NCBI RefSeq assembly: GCF_023856365.1
Contig: NW_026042687.1
Span: 57,168 to 121,167 of the forward strand
DNA length: 64,000 nt
Reading direction: 5' to 3'
From: Brienomyrus brachyistius
Taxonomy: Eukaryota; Chordata; Actinopteri; Osteoglossiformes; Mormyridae
Positions within the stretch are counted from its first letter, which is position 1; every line of letters starts with the position of its first letter. The position numbers were made by a program, and so were the translations under genes. The notes beneath the pieces were generated by a model. That model was not told where the DNA came from. It was given only the letters and a program-made list of their open reading frames with translations, and made no database searches. This document shows positions 10,126-19,568 of the stretch, piece by piece.

Positions 10126-11210
10126 ATCCATCCATCCATCTAGGCAGGCCAGTGTCGCCTCCATCCTTCCTGAAGTCAGTGATTCCTTTGTCTTTGTGCT
10201 GTTTAGTGCCAAATTGTTTGCTGAACTCCAACCTATCAGTTTCTGGACCTCATCTCTGTAAGCTGACTCATAAGAACCAAAGAGATTTACAAATGAGAGG
10301 AGGCCATTCGGCCCATCAAGCTCCTTTGAGGAGAACTTAGCTAATAGCTCAAAAATCTTATCTAGCTCTGATTTAAAAGAACCCAGGGTTTTAGCTTGTG
10401 TTACAATAACAGGAAGACTATTCCATACTCTAACTACACGCTGTGTACAGAAATGCTTCATCAAATTCGTTTTAAAATGTTCTCCAGCTAATTTCCACTT
10501 ATGGCCACGAGTTCTGGTATTTAAACTAACATTGAAATAGCCATTTGGCTGAACAGCATCCAGACCTGTTAGAATCTTAAACACCTGGATTATGTCCCCC
10601 CTTAGTCTCCTTTGCTCGAGGCTAAACAGATTCAGCTCAGCTAACCTCTCCTCATTAGACATTCCTCTAAGACCAGGAATCATTCTCGTTGCCCTACGTT
10701 GCACCTTTTCCAAGGCAGCAATGTCCTTCTTAAGGTATGGTAACCAAACCCGCACACAATATTCTAGGTGGGGTCTTACCAAGGAATTATATTATCGTAG
10801 CATCACTTGCCTTGTCTTAAACTCCACACACCTAGAGATGCAATGTGCCTTCTCGCGTGGTGTTCCTGCAGAGGGAGTCTGTGAGTGCTGGAGATTGGGG
10901 GAGGGGGCAGTGTGGCTATGTCTGCTCTGTGTTCCTCCAGACGAGCAAAGAAGCTGTTTAGCTCCTTTGCTAAAAGGGCGTTGCTGTTAACAGTGACGGT
11001 GTTGTTGCCTTTGAAGTTTGTAATGTGTTGTATTCCCTGCCACACCCACTGTGGGTTGTTGTATGTGAAGTAGACCTCTATTTTCTGTTTCTCTGCCTGC
11101 CTGGCAACCTTGATGCCCCTATTCAGGTTAGCTCTGGCTGCACTCTGTGTTCTTGACTGCGCTGTCTTGTCCTGTAGTATTGTATTGTTGCTCTTGTGTT
11201 TATCTTGCAC
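10126..11210 (-). mobile_element. L2-like LINE ORF2 fragments, interrupted by another LINE
   Basis: On the minus strand, 11210 to about 10841 encodes a pre-RT linker: RANLNRGIKVARQAEKQKIE, then WVWQGIQHITNFKGNN and LLAKELNSFFARLEE. This is typical of fish L2-type ORF2. After the inserted LINE (10270-10840), 10269-10126 continues with reverse-transcriptase sequence EVQKLIGWSSANNLALNSTK. It then jumps to a 3' end with an ATCC-repeat tail at about 10126-10140. The endonuclease and the YxDD active site are absent. Confidence 0.65.
10270..10840 (-). mobile_element. CR1/Rex1-like LINE, 3' end of reverse transcriptase ORF
   Basis: The minus strand reads LVRPHLEYCVRVW, KKDIAALEKVQRRATRMIPG, RLAELNLFSLEQRRLRGDII and VVRVWNSLPVIV. 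This is the thumb/C-terminal region shared by CR1, L2 and jockey-clade LINEs. It ends in ELLAKFSSKELDGPNGLLSF and an untranslated tail with TTTGTAAATCTC. It is 5'-truncated and sits inside an older L2-like fragment. Confidence 0.75.
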
Positions 11211-11386
11211 TTTCTCCCTCTGTTTGTGCTCCTTTCACTCTGTATAGTTCTATCTTGCCCGCACTTGTGTCATCTTGTGTTGTTTCTGTTTTTCTTCTTT
11301 GTGTTGCACCGTGGTCCAGGAGGAACAATGTTTCCTTTCACTGTGTACTGTGTATATTGCTGAAATAACAATAAACCCACTTGACC
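11165..11386 (+). mobile_element. LINE 3' untranslated region, plus strand
   Basis: The sequence from TTGTCCTGTAGTATTG through TTGCACCGTGGTCCAGGAGG to ACTGTGTATATTGCTGAAAT and ACAATAAACCCACTTGACC matches the familiar 3' end of fish L2-type LINEs. It is opposite in orientation to the L2-like ORF2 fragment beside it. Its end lies only about 150 bp before the chemerin-like start codon. Confidence 0.65.
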
Positions 11387-11534
11387 ACCTGCCTCAATTC
11401 ATCCTGAAGAGTTTTCCAATGTTGTTCAAAGGTCTGTTTGTTTCGAGTGAAGGACACGCCCCTGGACGTGCTGGATAAGGGGACCACAGATCAGTGTCCT
11501 CAGTCCTGCTTCTCCCTTCAAAGCTGAGAGGAAG
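11387..11534 (+). promoter_or_regulatory. Proximal upstream region of the chemerin-like gene
   Basis: This is the only non-LINE sequence before the start codon. It contains a GC-box-like GGACACGCCCCTGG near 11453-11466 and a CCAAT-like TTTTCCAATG near 11410. No TATA box is clear. The ATG follows AAAGCTGAGAGGAAG. Promoter or 5' UTR function is inferred from position. Confidence 0.3.
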
Positions 11535-13721
11535 ATGACCCGCCTGCTGCTTCTGGTTTTGGCTTATGGAGCTCTGCTTATCTCCACAGAGGCCCAGCAA
11601 GATTACCACAGTCTCCCTGCACTCACAAGACGGCCATTAAACTCGCAGTCGAAAATGCTCATCAAGGAACCCGTCAGCACATGAATTTCTATAACATCCA
11701 GGGCCGTCCGAAGGTAACTGCTGAGAAAGTGTTTACAAAAGTGTGAAACTTTCATCATCTGCAAGCTGAACTAATGAGTATCACATTGATTTTGATGTTT
11801 TAATTTCAATGCATATGATGCTTAATGTCTCTTCACAATGAAAGTGATGGTTGTATATCTCAGCCCTGGTCAATTTTACCTTCTCACAGTTTCTCTCTGA
11901 ATCTGCTGCAGTCAAGTCTGTGACAGTTTGCCATTTTTTGGGTGATTATTGTTTGTTATATTGCCTTTAAAACAGTTGTAGGCAATTTTGTATATAACGT
12001 GTTTATGTGATTTAGATCAGCAGTGAATACATTGACATTGAGATTCTCTTGAGAGCAACAAAATGTCCAAAGTCAACTGCAACAGACCATCGGGCTGACT
12101 GTATTTTCATGGACAAGAGGGTAAGTAAAGAGTCACTGTGACTGTGAGCATTGGACATATCAGTTAGCAAATTAATTTAGGTTCATGTTAACTTTTTTGA
12201 TGCCCTGCGGGGGAAAGTTAGCCAACAATAAAGTAACAAATACATAGGTGGCCTCAAAGAGCCAGTTCCTTCACCTTATTCTCAAATTTTAGTAGGTTTA
12301 CAGGCTTAAAGGCTGGATTACCAGGCAGAAGCAAATGCTAATCATCTGAGGGGTGACCTGTAGATTATGCTTCGAGCTATGAACCCTAGCTGGCCTTATT
12401 TAAAGACCTGTGGGCTGTACTACAAAGCGGGTTTTACATACCCAGAGTTAACTCAATCGAGCCAGGTTAACTAAAACTCATTGTTGAAATCAGCCTTAAA
12501 TGGCAGTGTGGTGTTTTGTGGTGAAAGGGCAGGACTTAACTCTTGTTTTAATTAGAAAGCCAGTAATTAAACCTGGTCAGAGCAGGGTAGATGTGCAGTG
12601 TGAATTACCCTTTAAATTTACCTCTTTAAATAGTGAACTACAGGACCACTTAGCTTGATCGGAGGACAGTATTTTAATACAGAGCAGTGTTCAGTTAAAC
12701 GGGATTTGTTGTTCATACTTTTAGATGAACTTGCTTTGTATAATATAGCCTTATGGTGACCCTGCTTTGGAAGCTCTTTCCTCTAAAATTGTTCTGTGTC
12801 ATTAAACCCTGCACTCCAGCAGCTCTGCCTTAAATCATTAGATATATCTTTACTACACCTTCTCTCACTGTATTTATTGCCCACCACTCTTTAAATACTG
12901 TTTTTGTGTGTCTGTGTGTTTTTGCAGCCATTCATTAACTGTAGAGTTTGCAGCAGACGGTCTGGTAATGATCTTACACATCCATCAAATGACTGTGTAC
13001 CAAACAAGAAAGTGGATGAAGTAAGTGTAGAGAGTCTTAGCATTATGGAAATGTAACAGGTGTGTGAATTGTGTCTAAACATGTGGTTAAACTTTGATTG
13101 TGTTTGTACATGCAAAAATTTGATCAGAGTACTGTTTATTAATGACAATGTTACTTTTAATCTGAACAACAGTGGCAGCACCAAGGAAAAGCTTGGGGGG
13201 GGGGCTCTAGCTCCTCCTCCAATGACCATAGTACCCCCACAGCACCCCCAAAATATTGGTTTCATTTTTTCTTTAACTATCTGTAAAATCTGTATATTGT
13301 GTAAGACATTTTTGCGGTTTTTACAGCATACTTGTAGTGTATTTTTTCTTCAAAGTACACATAGAGGCTCTGTGAGCTAGACGTTAGAATTTCATATTTT
13401 ATCCTATTTTATCCATGCTGTAGCTTATCGTGCTGTGTGCTTCTATACACCATCTACATAAGCTGAAAAGCTAAAGCACCCGGTCTAAATAATCTCACTC
13501 CCCTATAGCACCTGTAGCATTAAGTCACTGGCGCTGCCACTGCTGAATAAACGACTCCAATCTGACTAAACCGCTTAACTTTTCCTCCCCATGTTACATT
13601 TCAGGACAAACGACGTAATATGTGTCCTTCTGATAAACCTCTTCTCAGACCTAAAACTGCCTTGGCTTCCAAGGACACTAAAGAAGCTGAAGGAGACCGT
13701 CTGGCTGTTTCTGATGGCTGA
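11535..13721 (+). CDS. Chemerin-like (RARRES2-like) cystatin-fold gene, copy 1, with exon 1 frame break
   Basis: There are four coding exons: 11535-11713, 12016-12120, 12928-13020 and 13605-13721. All introns are GT..AG with good donors (GTAACT, GTAAGT, GTAAGT). Exon 1 encodes a signal peptide, MTRLLLLVLAYGALLISTEA, followed by QQDYHSLP. Later in the exon, in another frame, comes an amphipathic helix, AIKLAVENAHQGTRQHMNFY. Exons 2-4 hold six cysteines spaced C-x11-C-x10-C-x2-C-x14-C-x14-C, close to chemerin. Chemerin is a secreted chemoattractant precursor of the cystatin/cathelicidin fold, cleaved near its C-terminus. The exon 1 start frame stops at 11682-11684 after 49 codons, so the signal peptide and the mature part are out of register by one base. 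Total exon length is 494 nt, one short of a multiple of three. The same break occurs in all copies, so it is ancestral or the gene is a pseudogene. A cathelicidin-like relative is the main alternative. Confidence 0.7.
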
Positions 13722-13785
13722 TGGTCCTGCAATGTGGACCAGAGGAGGAAACTGGGAGGGAAAATGCTTTGCTTTATATCATGCC

Positions 13786-13904
13786 CACCCAAAGCCCCCA
13801 GTGAGTAAGCCATAGGCGCCGATAGCATGGAAAAACTCCCAAGAAGGAAGAAACCTTGGGAGGGACCAAACTCAAAGGGGGAGCCCATCCTCCTGGGGCC
13901 GGCA
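13786..13904 (-). mobile_element. LINE 3' UTR fragment in the 3' flank of the chemerin-like gene
   Basis: CACCCAAAGCCCCCAGTGAG through GGAAGAAACCTTGGGAGG to CCTGGGGCCGGCA matches the 3' region of the unit 2 LINE insertion (26099-26220). It starts 65 bp after the gene's stop codon and may lie in its 3' UTR. The adjacent 255 bp to 14159 shows nothing recognisable. Confidence 0.65.
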
Positions 13905-14159
13905 AAGTGTAGGTGCAGGATCACAAAAAAACTTGACGAGAGAAACGAGAGAATTCGACTGTCCCTCACAAAAACTGTAAAGTTTTAGTGGCTAAATTGC
14001 TTTTTCTATGCCTTTTCAAACAGGAGGAGATTTGTTTGGCTATACGTAGAAATTTTCTATACAATTTAGACAGCACAGAATCATTAACCTACTTTAATGC
14101 ATTTATTAATACAACCACATATTTCACACATTTTGACATCAGTCATGCAGTGAAGATAC

Positions 14160-14625
14160 AGTCTCTTTATTTCTTGACGCCAACCCTCCCCATTAATCCG
14201 GGCTTGGGACCGACACCTAGTTGAGCTGGCTTTCTCCCTTAAGTGGCTGGGTTAGGCTAAACTATGTACATATTTATGAAGACTACTATAAATTTATAAA
14301 GACCTCCCTAAATATGTAGTCTAACAAAACGCAGTTTAAAGAAGGTAGCCTACCTGGTAAACAAAGAAATTAAAAGGCCCACAGCATATAATCGGGCTAT
14401 ATCCAAGCAGTTTTTAAGAACGTAACCTACATGGCGAAATTGAATTACTTTCTGGACCAACAAACGCAACCAGACATGAACATTATGCACCTTCCTAGTC
14501 TTGATGTATGTCGTCATACAGATGAGGACGTTAAGGCAGCCTTTAGGTCCGACCCATCATGCACTGCAGTTTTTTGCAAATTCCTCAGATGGAAAACCAT
14601 TAAATACCTCTTCTATTACCTTATA
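14160..14625 (+). repeat. Repeat X, forward copy without SINE
   Basis: This is the partner of the inverted copy at 4549-5206. It retains the middle section missing there, including a frame starting MAKLNYFLDQQTQPDMNIMH. That frame's function is unknown and its ending is not conserved in the other copy. It carries the uninterrupted form of the V-SINE target, complement TTTTCCATCTGAGG. Confidence 0.7.
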
Positions 14626-14877
14626 TTACCTTATATTCATGTAATAAATATACAAATATCAATTAGTTGGAAATCAGCCAGACAGACGTAATTACTACAA
14701 ATGGTTTCCACTGTATTTGTGACTCTGAGTGCCGCAGGCTTGGATGCAGTGCCGCACCATTTTGTAAGGCATGCACTGGCCAATCATGTAGCACTTCTCT
14801 CATAAATATTAATGAGACATCACCTACCACCCTGCAAAAAAGAAATTTGCCGCTCGTCCCCCTGCACATGAACCAAC

Positions 14878-15003
14878 ATGGCTGTGTCAACCAGCGGAGC
14901 TCCGGAGCCTCTGGAGAAACACGCGGCAAAAAAGGCTCGCATACGGTCTTCCAGAGTTTGGGAATACTTCAGTCATGACACCTTTTCTGCGCCTCTACTG
15001 TAG
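14878..15003 (+). CDS. 41-residue ORF like a BED zinc-finger (ZBED/hAT) N-terminus
   Basis: The ATG lies in CCAACATGG, a good initiation context. The frame encodes EKHAAKKARIRSSRVWEYFS and stops at 15001. A basic stretch followed by S-x-VWEYF resembles the start of BED-finger proteins of hAT origin. The cysteine/histidine part of the finger is absent, so the frame is probably a truncated transposon fragment. In unit 1 a CCAATCA box lies about 95 bp upstream at 14780-14786. In unit 2 a small deletion removes it. Confidence 0.35.
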   Translation: MAVSTSGAPEPLEKHAAKKARIRSSRVWEYFSHDTFSAPLL

Positions 15004-15608
15004 CTGGCGTTAATGACGCTGTTTCAGCCATTTTATATTTTCTGTTTACTTATTCTGTCATGTAAGACTGAGACAAATTATCGTTTACGACTATTCTTAC
15101 ACACTGTAGCCTGACTTGCTGACTTAAGTAAGCTTAACTATAAGCTACCTTTGCTAGTGTTTGTGAATAACATGTTTCTCTAGTTATGAAATTATTCCAT
15201 GTTTTAGCATCTGTTTCAACATTAAAGTCAAATTGGTATATTGAAATATGTAAAAACTATTGAACTATTAGCTTAAGTCTAACATAGAAAATCCTACTGA
15301 ATCTCTTAAGATTTTCCTTTTTTGTTAATGCACTAATGTTTAAGAAGTGTCTTAAATTGAATTTCAGATTTGTGTGTGGGTGGGAGTGGGTGAATTGTAT
15401 TAAATTCATACATTCATTCTTTTGGCTCAGACATTACTGACCTAAAACAAATTGAGGCATTGGGTAAGTGCTTAAATTAGCTACTAAATGGCAAAAAATA
15501 TTCTAAATATCACATTTTCCATTCTTCGGTATAATTTTAATGAATCACCTATGCTGCCAAACATTAACGCATAGATTGTCACAACACTCTATGTTTTAGT
15601 TCTTCTTT
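15004..15608. other. Unassigned AT-rich stretch
   Basis: I see no gene or known repeat. It may be intronic sequence before the acceptor at 15617-15618, if the downstream Cys-rich exon is real. Confidence 0.4.
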
Positions 15609-15908
15609 ATGTGTATAGGACGGTGTGATGGTTCTGGTGGTGGGTGTGGCCGACGCTGCTCGCGATGTTTGGCTATGCTGCAGTCCCAGGGACCAAGTTG
15701 GAACACATTTCCACCTTCAAGCTTAGGTGGAAAAACGGCACCGAGACCCAGCAGCAGGACAACTTCTTGTCCAGACAACCAGCCCTGCTTCATCATTGAA
15801 GTAAGCCCTGTGAACAGGAGCGAGATGTACTTCTGCAGTGGATGTTATAGCGGAAAGAACATCCCCATCCTCACGTCTGCCGGAGTGCCCCCTCAAGTGG
15901 GTGTGTGA
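15609..15908 (+). CDS. Cys-rich possible exon of unknown gene
   Basis: A pyrimidine-rich acceptor (TTCTTCTTTATGTGTATAG) ends at 15618 and the frame is open to 15908. A possible donor GTAAGC lies at 15801. The peptide has clustered cysteines: CDGSGGGC, CGRRCSRC, SCPDNQPCF and YFCSGCYSG, with an N-glycosylation-like NRS. The YFCxGC pattern recalls strand F of some fish immunoglobulin-like domains. A second frame encodes FKLRWKNGTETQQQDNF, which also has an Ig-like look and would imply a frameshift. No convincing family match can be made by eye, so this may be a decayed exon. Confidence 0.3.
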   Translation: MCIGRCDGSGGGCGRRCSRCLAMLQSQGPSWNTFPPSSLGGKTAPRPSSRTTSCPDNQPCFIIEVSPVNRSEMYFCSGCYSGKNIPILTSAGVPPQVGV

Positions 15909-15945
15909 CTTAACTCGATGGATGAATTGGACAGAATGTACTGTT

Positions 15946-16544
15946 ACTAGAGGTCGACCGATATGGGTTTTTCAAGTCAAGGGTCAGGCGATGGCCGATA
16001 TATGCTGCTGATTTTTTTTGGCCGATAATTGGACGTTTTCCCCTCTATTTGCATGGTAAAATATCACACTAATAATAACAAACGATACACAAAATTTCTC
16101 AATTTAGCATTTATTGAATACTCAACTTGGAAACAATAACACATTTATAAACAATAAAAATAGCAGCATCAGAATCTCTGTTAGTGCACAATATAGCAGC
16201 AAACTCCTCATGTTTGACGGAAGGAAATTTGTAAACAATACAAAAAGGAATAAGCATGTTATCTTTAGTTGTAATCCCACTTCCAGTCCCTGAGTCTTAC
16301 TCACCACACTCATACTTCACAGCAAACAGACAGCAGTTAATTAACCAGAAGAGAAAAATGCAAAAACACAACAGAACTTGTAAATAATAACAAACTAATA
16401 GACAATAAAAATAGCAGCATCAGAATCTCTATTAGTGCCAAATATAGCAGCAAACTCCTCATGTCTGACGGAAGGAAAATTTGTAAATACACAAAGGAAT
16501 GAGCACATCTTCAGTTTTAATCCCATTTCCAGTCCCTGAGTCTT
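15946..16544. mobile_element. DNA-transposon remnant with internal 251-bp-period duplication
   Basis: It opens with ACTAGAGGTCGACCGATATG and TTGGCCGATAATTGG, a motif set familiar from fish hAT-like elements. Inside, about 145 bp (ACAATAAAAATAGCAGCATC to CCCTGAGTCTT) occurs twice, at 16151-16299 and 16402-16544. There is no transposase frame. It separates the Cys-rich exon from the minisatellite fragment. Confidence 0.5.
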
Positions 16545-16555
16545 CCTCATCCCAC

Positions 16556-16615
16556 AAGCAGGCAAGGCATGTCACCCCGGTTGTGTGACACTTATTTTAT
16601 ATAATAAAATAAGTG
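16556..16615. repeat. Minisatellite monomer fragment ending in a 27-bp palindrome
   Basis: GCAGGCAAGGCATGTCACC and the GTTGTGTGACA hairpin half are from the array monomer. CACTTATTTTAT (16589-16600) is then followed by ATA and its exact complement ATAAAATAAGTG (16604-16615). The GC-rich retroelement piece starts at once. The rest of this monomer resumes at about 17860 and again after the Tc1-like element. Confidence 0.7.
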
Positions 16616-17866
16616 CCCCCTGCGGCCCCAGAGCCCGAGCAGCCGTCTCCGCTGCCTGCAGCTACCGCGCCCACGTCCGAGGCGCTTTCCCTGCCTGCAG
16701 CTCCCGGGCAGGCGCCCCCTCTGCAGCCTGCAGCTCCAGTCCCTGGCCCCACTCCAGTCCCTTCTCCCCCTGTGACTCTGGTACCCTCACCCCGACGAGC
16801 CCGACCCCGGCCGCAGGTCCTTATGTCTGTGTCCCATAAGGGGAGAGGACACAGACGCACGGCTGGGGTCCCACCCGCCCAGCCCCCTGGCTCGCCCTCC
16901 CTCGCCGGCGCTAGGGCTTGGTCGGCACCTGCGGGTCCTGGCCCTCCGGGTCGGCTGTCGTCTGCGGGTCCCCCTCCGCGGCCTCGTCGCCCTGCCTCGG
17001 TCCCTCCTCCGGCGTCTTATCGGTTGCCTGCGGGCCCCCCGACGGCGGCTCCTCATTCGCCTGCTGGTCCTCCCGCTCTGGCGTGTCGGAGGACGTCGCC
17101 GTCTGCTGCGGCTCCCCCTCTCTCCTTGCCCTCGCCAGGGTCCCTTCCAGCTCCTTCGTCCCCTTCCCTGGTCTCCCCTCCGACTCCCTCCTTCGTCCCT
17201 GCGTCTGTCCCTCACCCCGTCTCCTCGGCCCCTCCGGCTCCGGCCTCCCGGCCGCCTGCAGCCCTTCCGGCTGCCTCCCGTCGCCCGCTGGGTCTCCCTC
17301 GGGCTCCTCTTGGTTCCCCCTCCTTCTCTCCCTGGCCTCCCGTCTTTGTCCCTCCTGCCTCTGCTCCCCCTCGCTTTGTTCCTCCTGTCTCTGTCCCTCC
17401 TCTCTTTGTCCCTCGTCCCTCTGGCTTCTGCTCCTCTTTCCCCGATGTTCCCTTCGTTCACTCCCGGTCCTTTTGTCCTGCCTGTTCCCTCCGTGTCCCC
17501 CTTTCTGATCTGTTTCTCTGCCTTTCCTGTCTTATGTCAAGTCTTGTCCTGGCTCCTTCCCCTGTGCCAGTTCTGTCTGTCCGTTCTGTTCCCTGTCCCT
17601 CATTAATGAGGTTTTATATAGATATACATATATGCCCGGCTTGTCCGCTCCTCGTGTGTGCCACGCCCCCTGATTACCCACGTGTGCTTCCCTGATCGTC
17701 TCCTGCTTTGCCCGATTACTTTGATTAGTCATGACCTATTTTAAGTCCTGGTCTTACCTGTTTGCCCTGTCCGTCATTGTAGTTTGTCAATGCCTGCGTT
17801 CCGTCCTGCTCTACCCGCTCCGTTTCCCCGATTAAAGACCCGTTTTCACAAACACAAAAAAAAACT
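16613..17866 (+). mobile_element. GC-rich retroelement 3' end with Pro-rich frame and A-tail
   Basis: This 1.25-kb block differs sharply from its AT-rich surroundings. A frame open from 16613 to 17695 encodes a 360-residue Pro/Ala/Ser-rich peptide with repeated LPAA and VPP blocks. Its middle (about 17190-17600) is almost pure pyrimidine. The block ends in CCGATTAAAGACCCGTTTTC and then an A-run, as in a polyadenylated transcript copied back into DNA. Both flanks are halves of a minisatellite monomer, so it looks inserted there. No reverse transcriptase or gag motif is visible and the element family is unassigned. The frame may be untranslated. Confidence 0.45.
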
Positions 17867-17885
17867 ATATGTATACATATACATA

Positions 17886-19054
17886 CACTGAACAAAAATA
17901 TAAACGCAACACTTTTGTTTTTGCTCCCATTTTTCATGAGATGGACTTAAAGATCTACAATTCATTCCAGATACACAATATTACCATTTCTCTCAAACAT
18001 TTCTCACAAATCAGTCTAAATGTGTGATAGTGAGCACTTCTGCTTTGCTGAGATAATCCATCCCACCTCACAGGTGTGCCACATCAAGATGCTGATCTGA
18101 CATCATGGGTAGTGCACAGGTGTACCTTATACTGCCCACAATAAAAGGCCACCCTGGAATGTGCAGTTTTGTCTCACAGCAAAATGCCACAGATGCCACA
18201 AGCATTGAGGGAGCGTGCAATTGGCATGCTGACAGCAGGAATGTCAACCAGATCTGTTGCTCGTGCATTGAATGTTCATTTCTCAACCATAAGCCGTCTC
18301 CAAAGGCGTTTCAGAGAATATGGCAGTACATCCAACCGGCCTCACAACCGCAGACCACGTGTAACCACACCAGCCCAGGACCTCCACATCCAGCAGGTTC
18401 ACCTCCAAGATCGTCTGAGACCAGCCACTCAGACAGATGATGCACGGCCCCATGTTGCAAGGATCTGTACACAGTTCTTGGAAGCTGAAAATGTCCCAGT
18501 TCTTGCATGGCCAGCATACTCACCGGACATGTCACCCGTTGAGCATGTTTGGGATGTGCTTGACCGGCGTATACGACAGCGTGTACCAGTTCCCACTAAT
18601 ATCCAACAACTTCGCACAGCCATTGAAGAGGAGTGGACCAACATTCCACAGGCCACAATTGACAATCTGATAAACTCTATGCGAAGAAGATGTGTTGCAT
18701 TGTATGAGGCAAATGGTGGTCACACCAGATACTGACCGGTTCTGAGTCCCCAGACCCCCAATAAAGCAAAAAACTGCACATTCCAGGGTGGCCTTTTATT
18801 GTGGGCAGTATAAGGTACACCTGTGCACTACCCATGATGTCAGATCAGCATCTTGATGTGGCACACCTGTGAGGTGGGATGGATTATCTCAGCAAAGCAG
18901 AAGTGCTCACTATCACACATTTAGACTGATTTGTGAGAAATGTTTGAGAGAAATGGTAATATTGTGTATCTGGAATGAATTGTAGGTCTTTAAGTCCATC
19001 TCATGAAAAATGGGAGCAGAAACAAGAGTGATGCGTTTATATTTTTGTTCAGTA
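17886..19054 (+). mobile_element. Tc1-like transposon, 1169 bp, internally deleted, 285-bp TIRs
   Basis: CACTGAACAAAAATATAAACG at 17886 is matched by the complement of TTTATATTTTTGTTCAGTA at 19036-19054. The inverted repeats span about 17886-18170 and 18770-19054. TA dinucleotides flank both ends. The copy in unit 2 has the same length. It sits within a minisatellite monomer: the right flank continues TATATTTATGGGTGTATCG. Confidence 0.85.
18184..18735 (+). pseudogene. Tc1-like transposase, in-frame internal deletion
   Basis: The 183-residue frame starts MPQMPQALRERAIGMLTAGM, a paired-like helix-turn-helix with SVARALNVHFSTISRLQRRF. After about residue 84 it jumps to DDARPHVAR and then WPAYSPDMSPVEHVWDVL, which carry the second catalytic Asp and the final Glu. 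The segment with the first catalytic Asp is missing (full Tc1 transposases are about 340 residues). The protein could bind the terminal repeats but should not cut. The stop is followed by AATAAA. Confidence 0.8.
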
Positions 19055-19505
19055 TATATATTTATGGGTGTATCGAGACTAGATGGTCAGTATGGATAAC
19101 TAAGGTGCACTAAAACTGGGTGAGCAGGCAAGGCATGTCACCCAGGTTGTGTGACAATTATTTTATATAAATGTATATATGTATATATATATTCCATCCA
19201 CCATCCCTCCTTTACGGAGAACTGCGTTATTTTTATTGTCCATTACGAAAAAAATAAAAAAACTATATATATATATATATATATATACATATATATTTAT
19301 GGGTGTATCGAGACTAGATGGTCATTATGGATAACTAAGGTGCACTAAAACTGGGTGAGCAGGCAAGGCATGTCACCCAGGTTGTGTGAAAATTATTTTA
19401 TATAAATGTATATATATATATATATATATATTCCATCCACCATCCCTCCTTTACGGAGAACTGCGTTATTTTTCTTTTCTATTGCTAATAAAAAAACTAT
19501 ATATA

Positions 19506-19568
<63 letters not shown>

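Larger units (their letters stand above)
225..19054. repeat. Segmental duplication unit 1 (most complete left half)
   Basis: This is the reference unit for the window. Its landmarks recur at nearly constant offsets: about +18,234 and later +19,851 in unit 2, +41,736 in unit 3, and +54,365 then +49,916 in unit 4. It runs from the microsatellite after the minisatellite tail to the end of the Tc1-like element. It is the only unit carrying both the full left half and the full gene half without an added LINE. Identity to the other units looks very high by eye, with scattered single-base changes and a few larger indels. I could not compute a percentage. Confidence 0.9.

Noticed and set aside
16787..17461. 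224-codon Arg/Gly-rich frame on the minus strand
   Set aside because: It is the complement of a pyrimidine-rich GC block. The composition alone explains the absence of stops.
16918..17508. 196-codon Cys/Ser-rich frame on the plus strand
   Set aside because: It overlaps the Pro-rich frame in the same stop-poor sequence, with no signal of its own.
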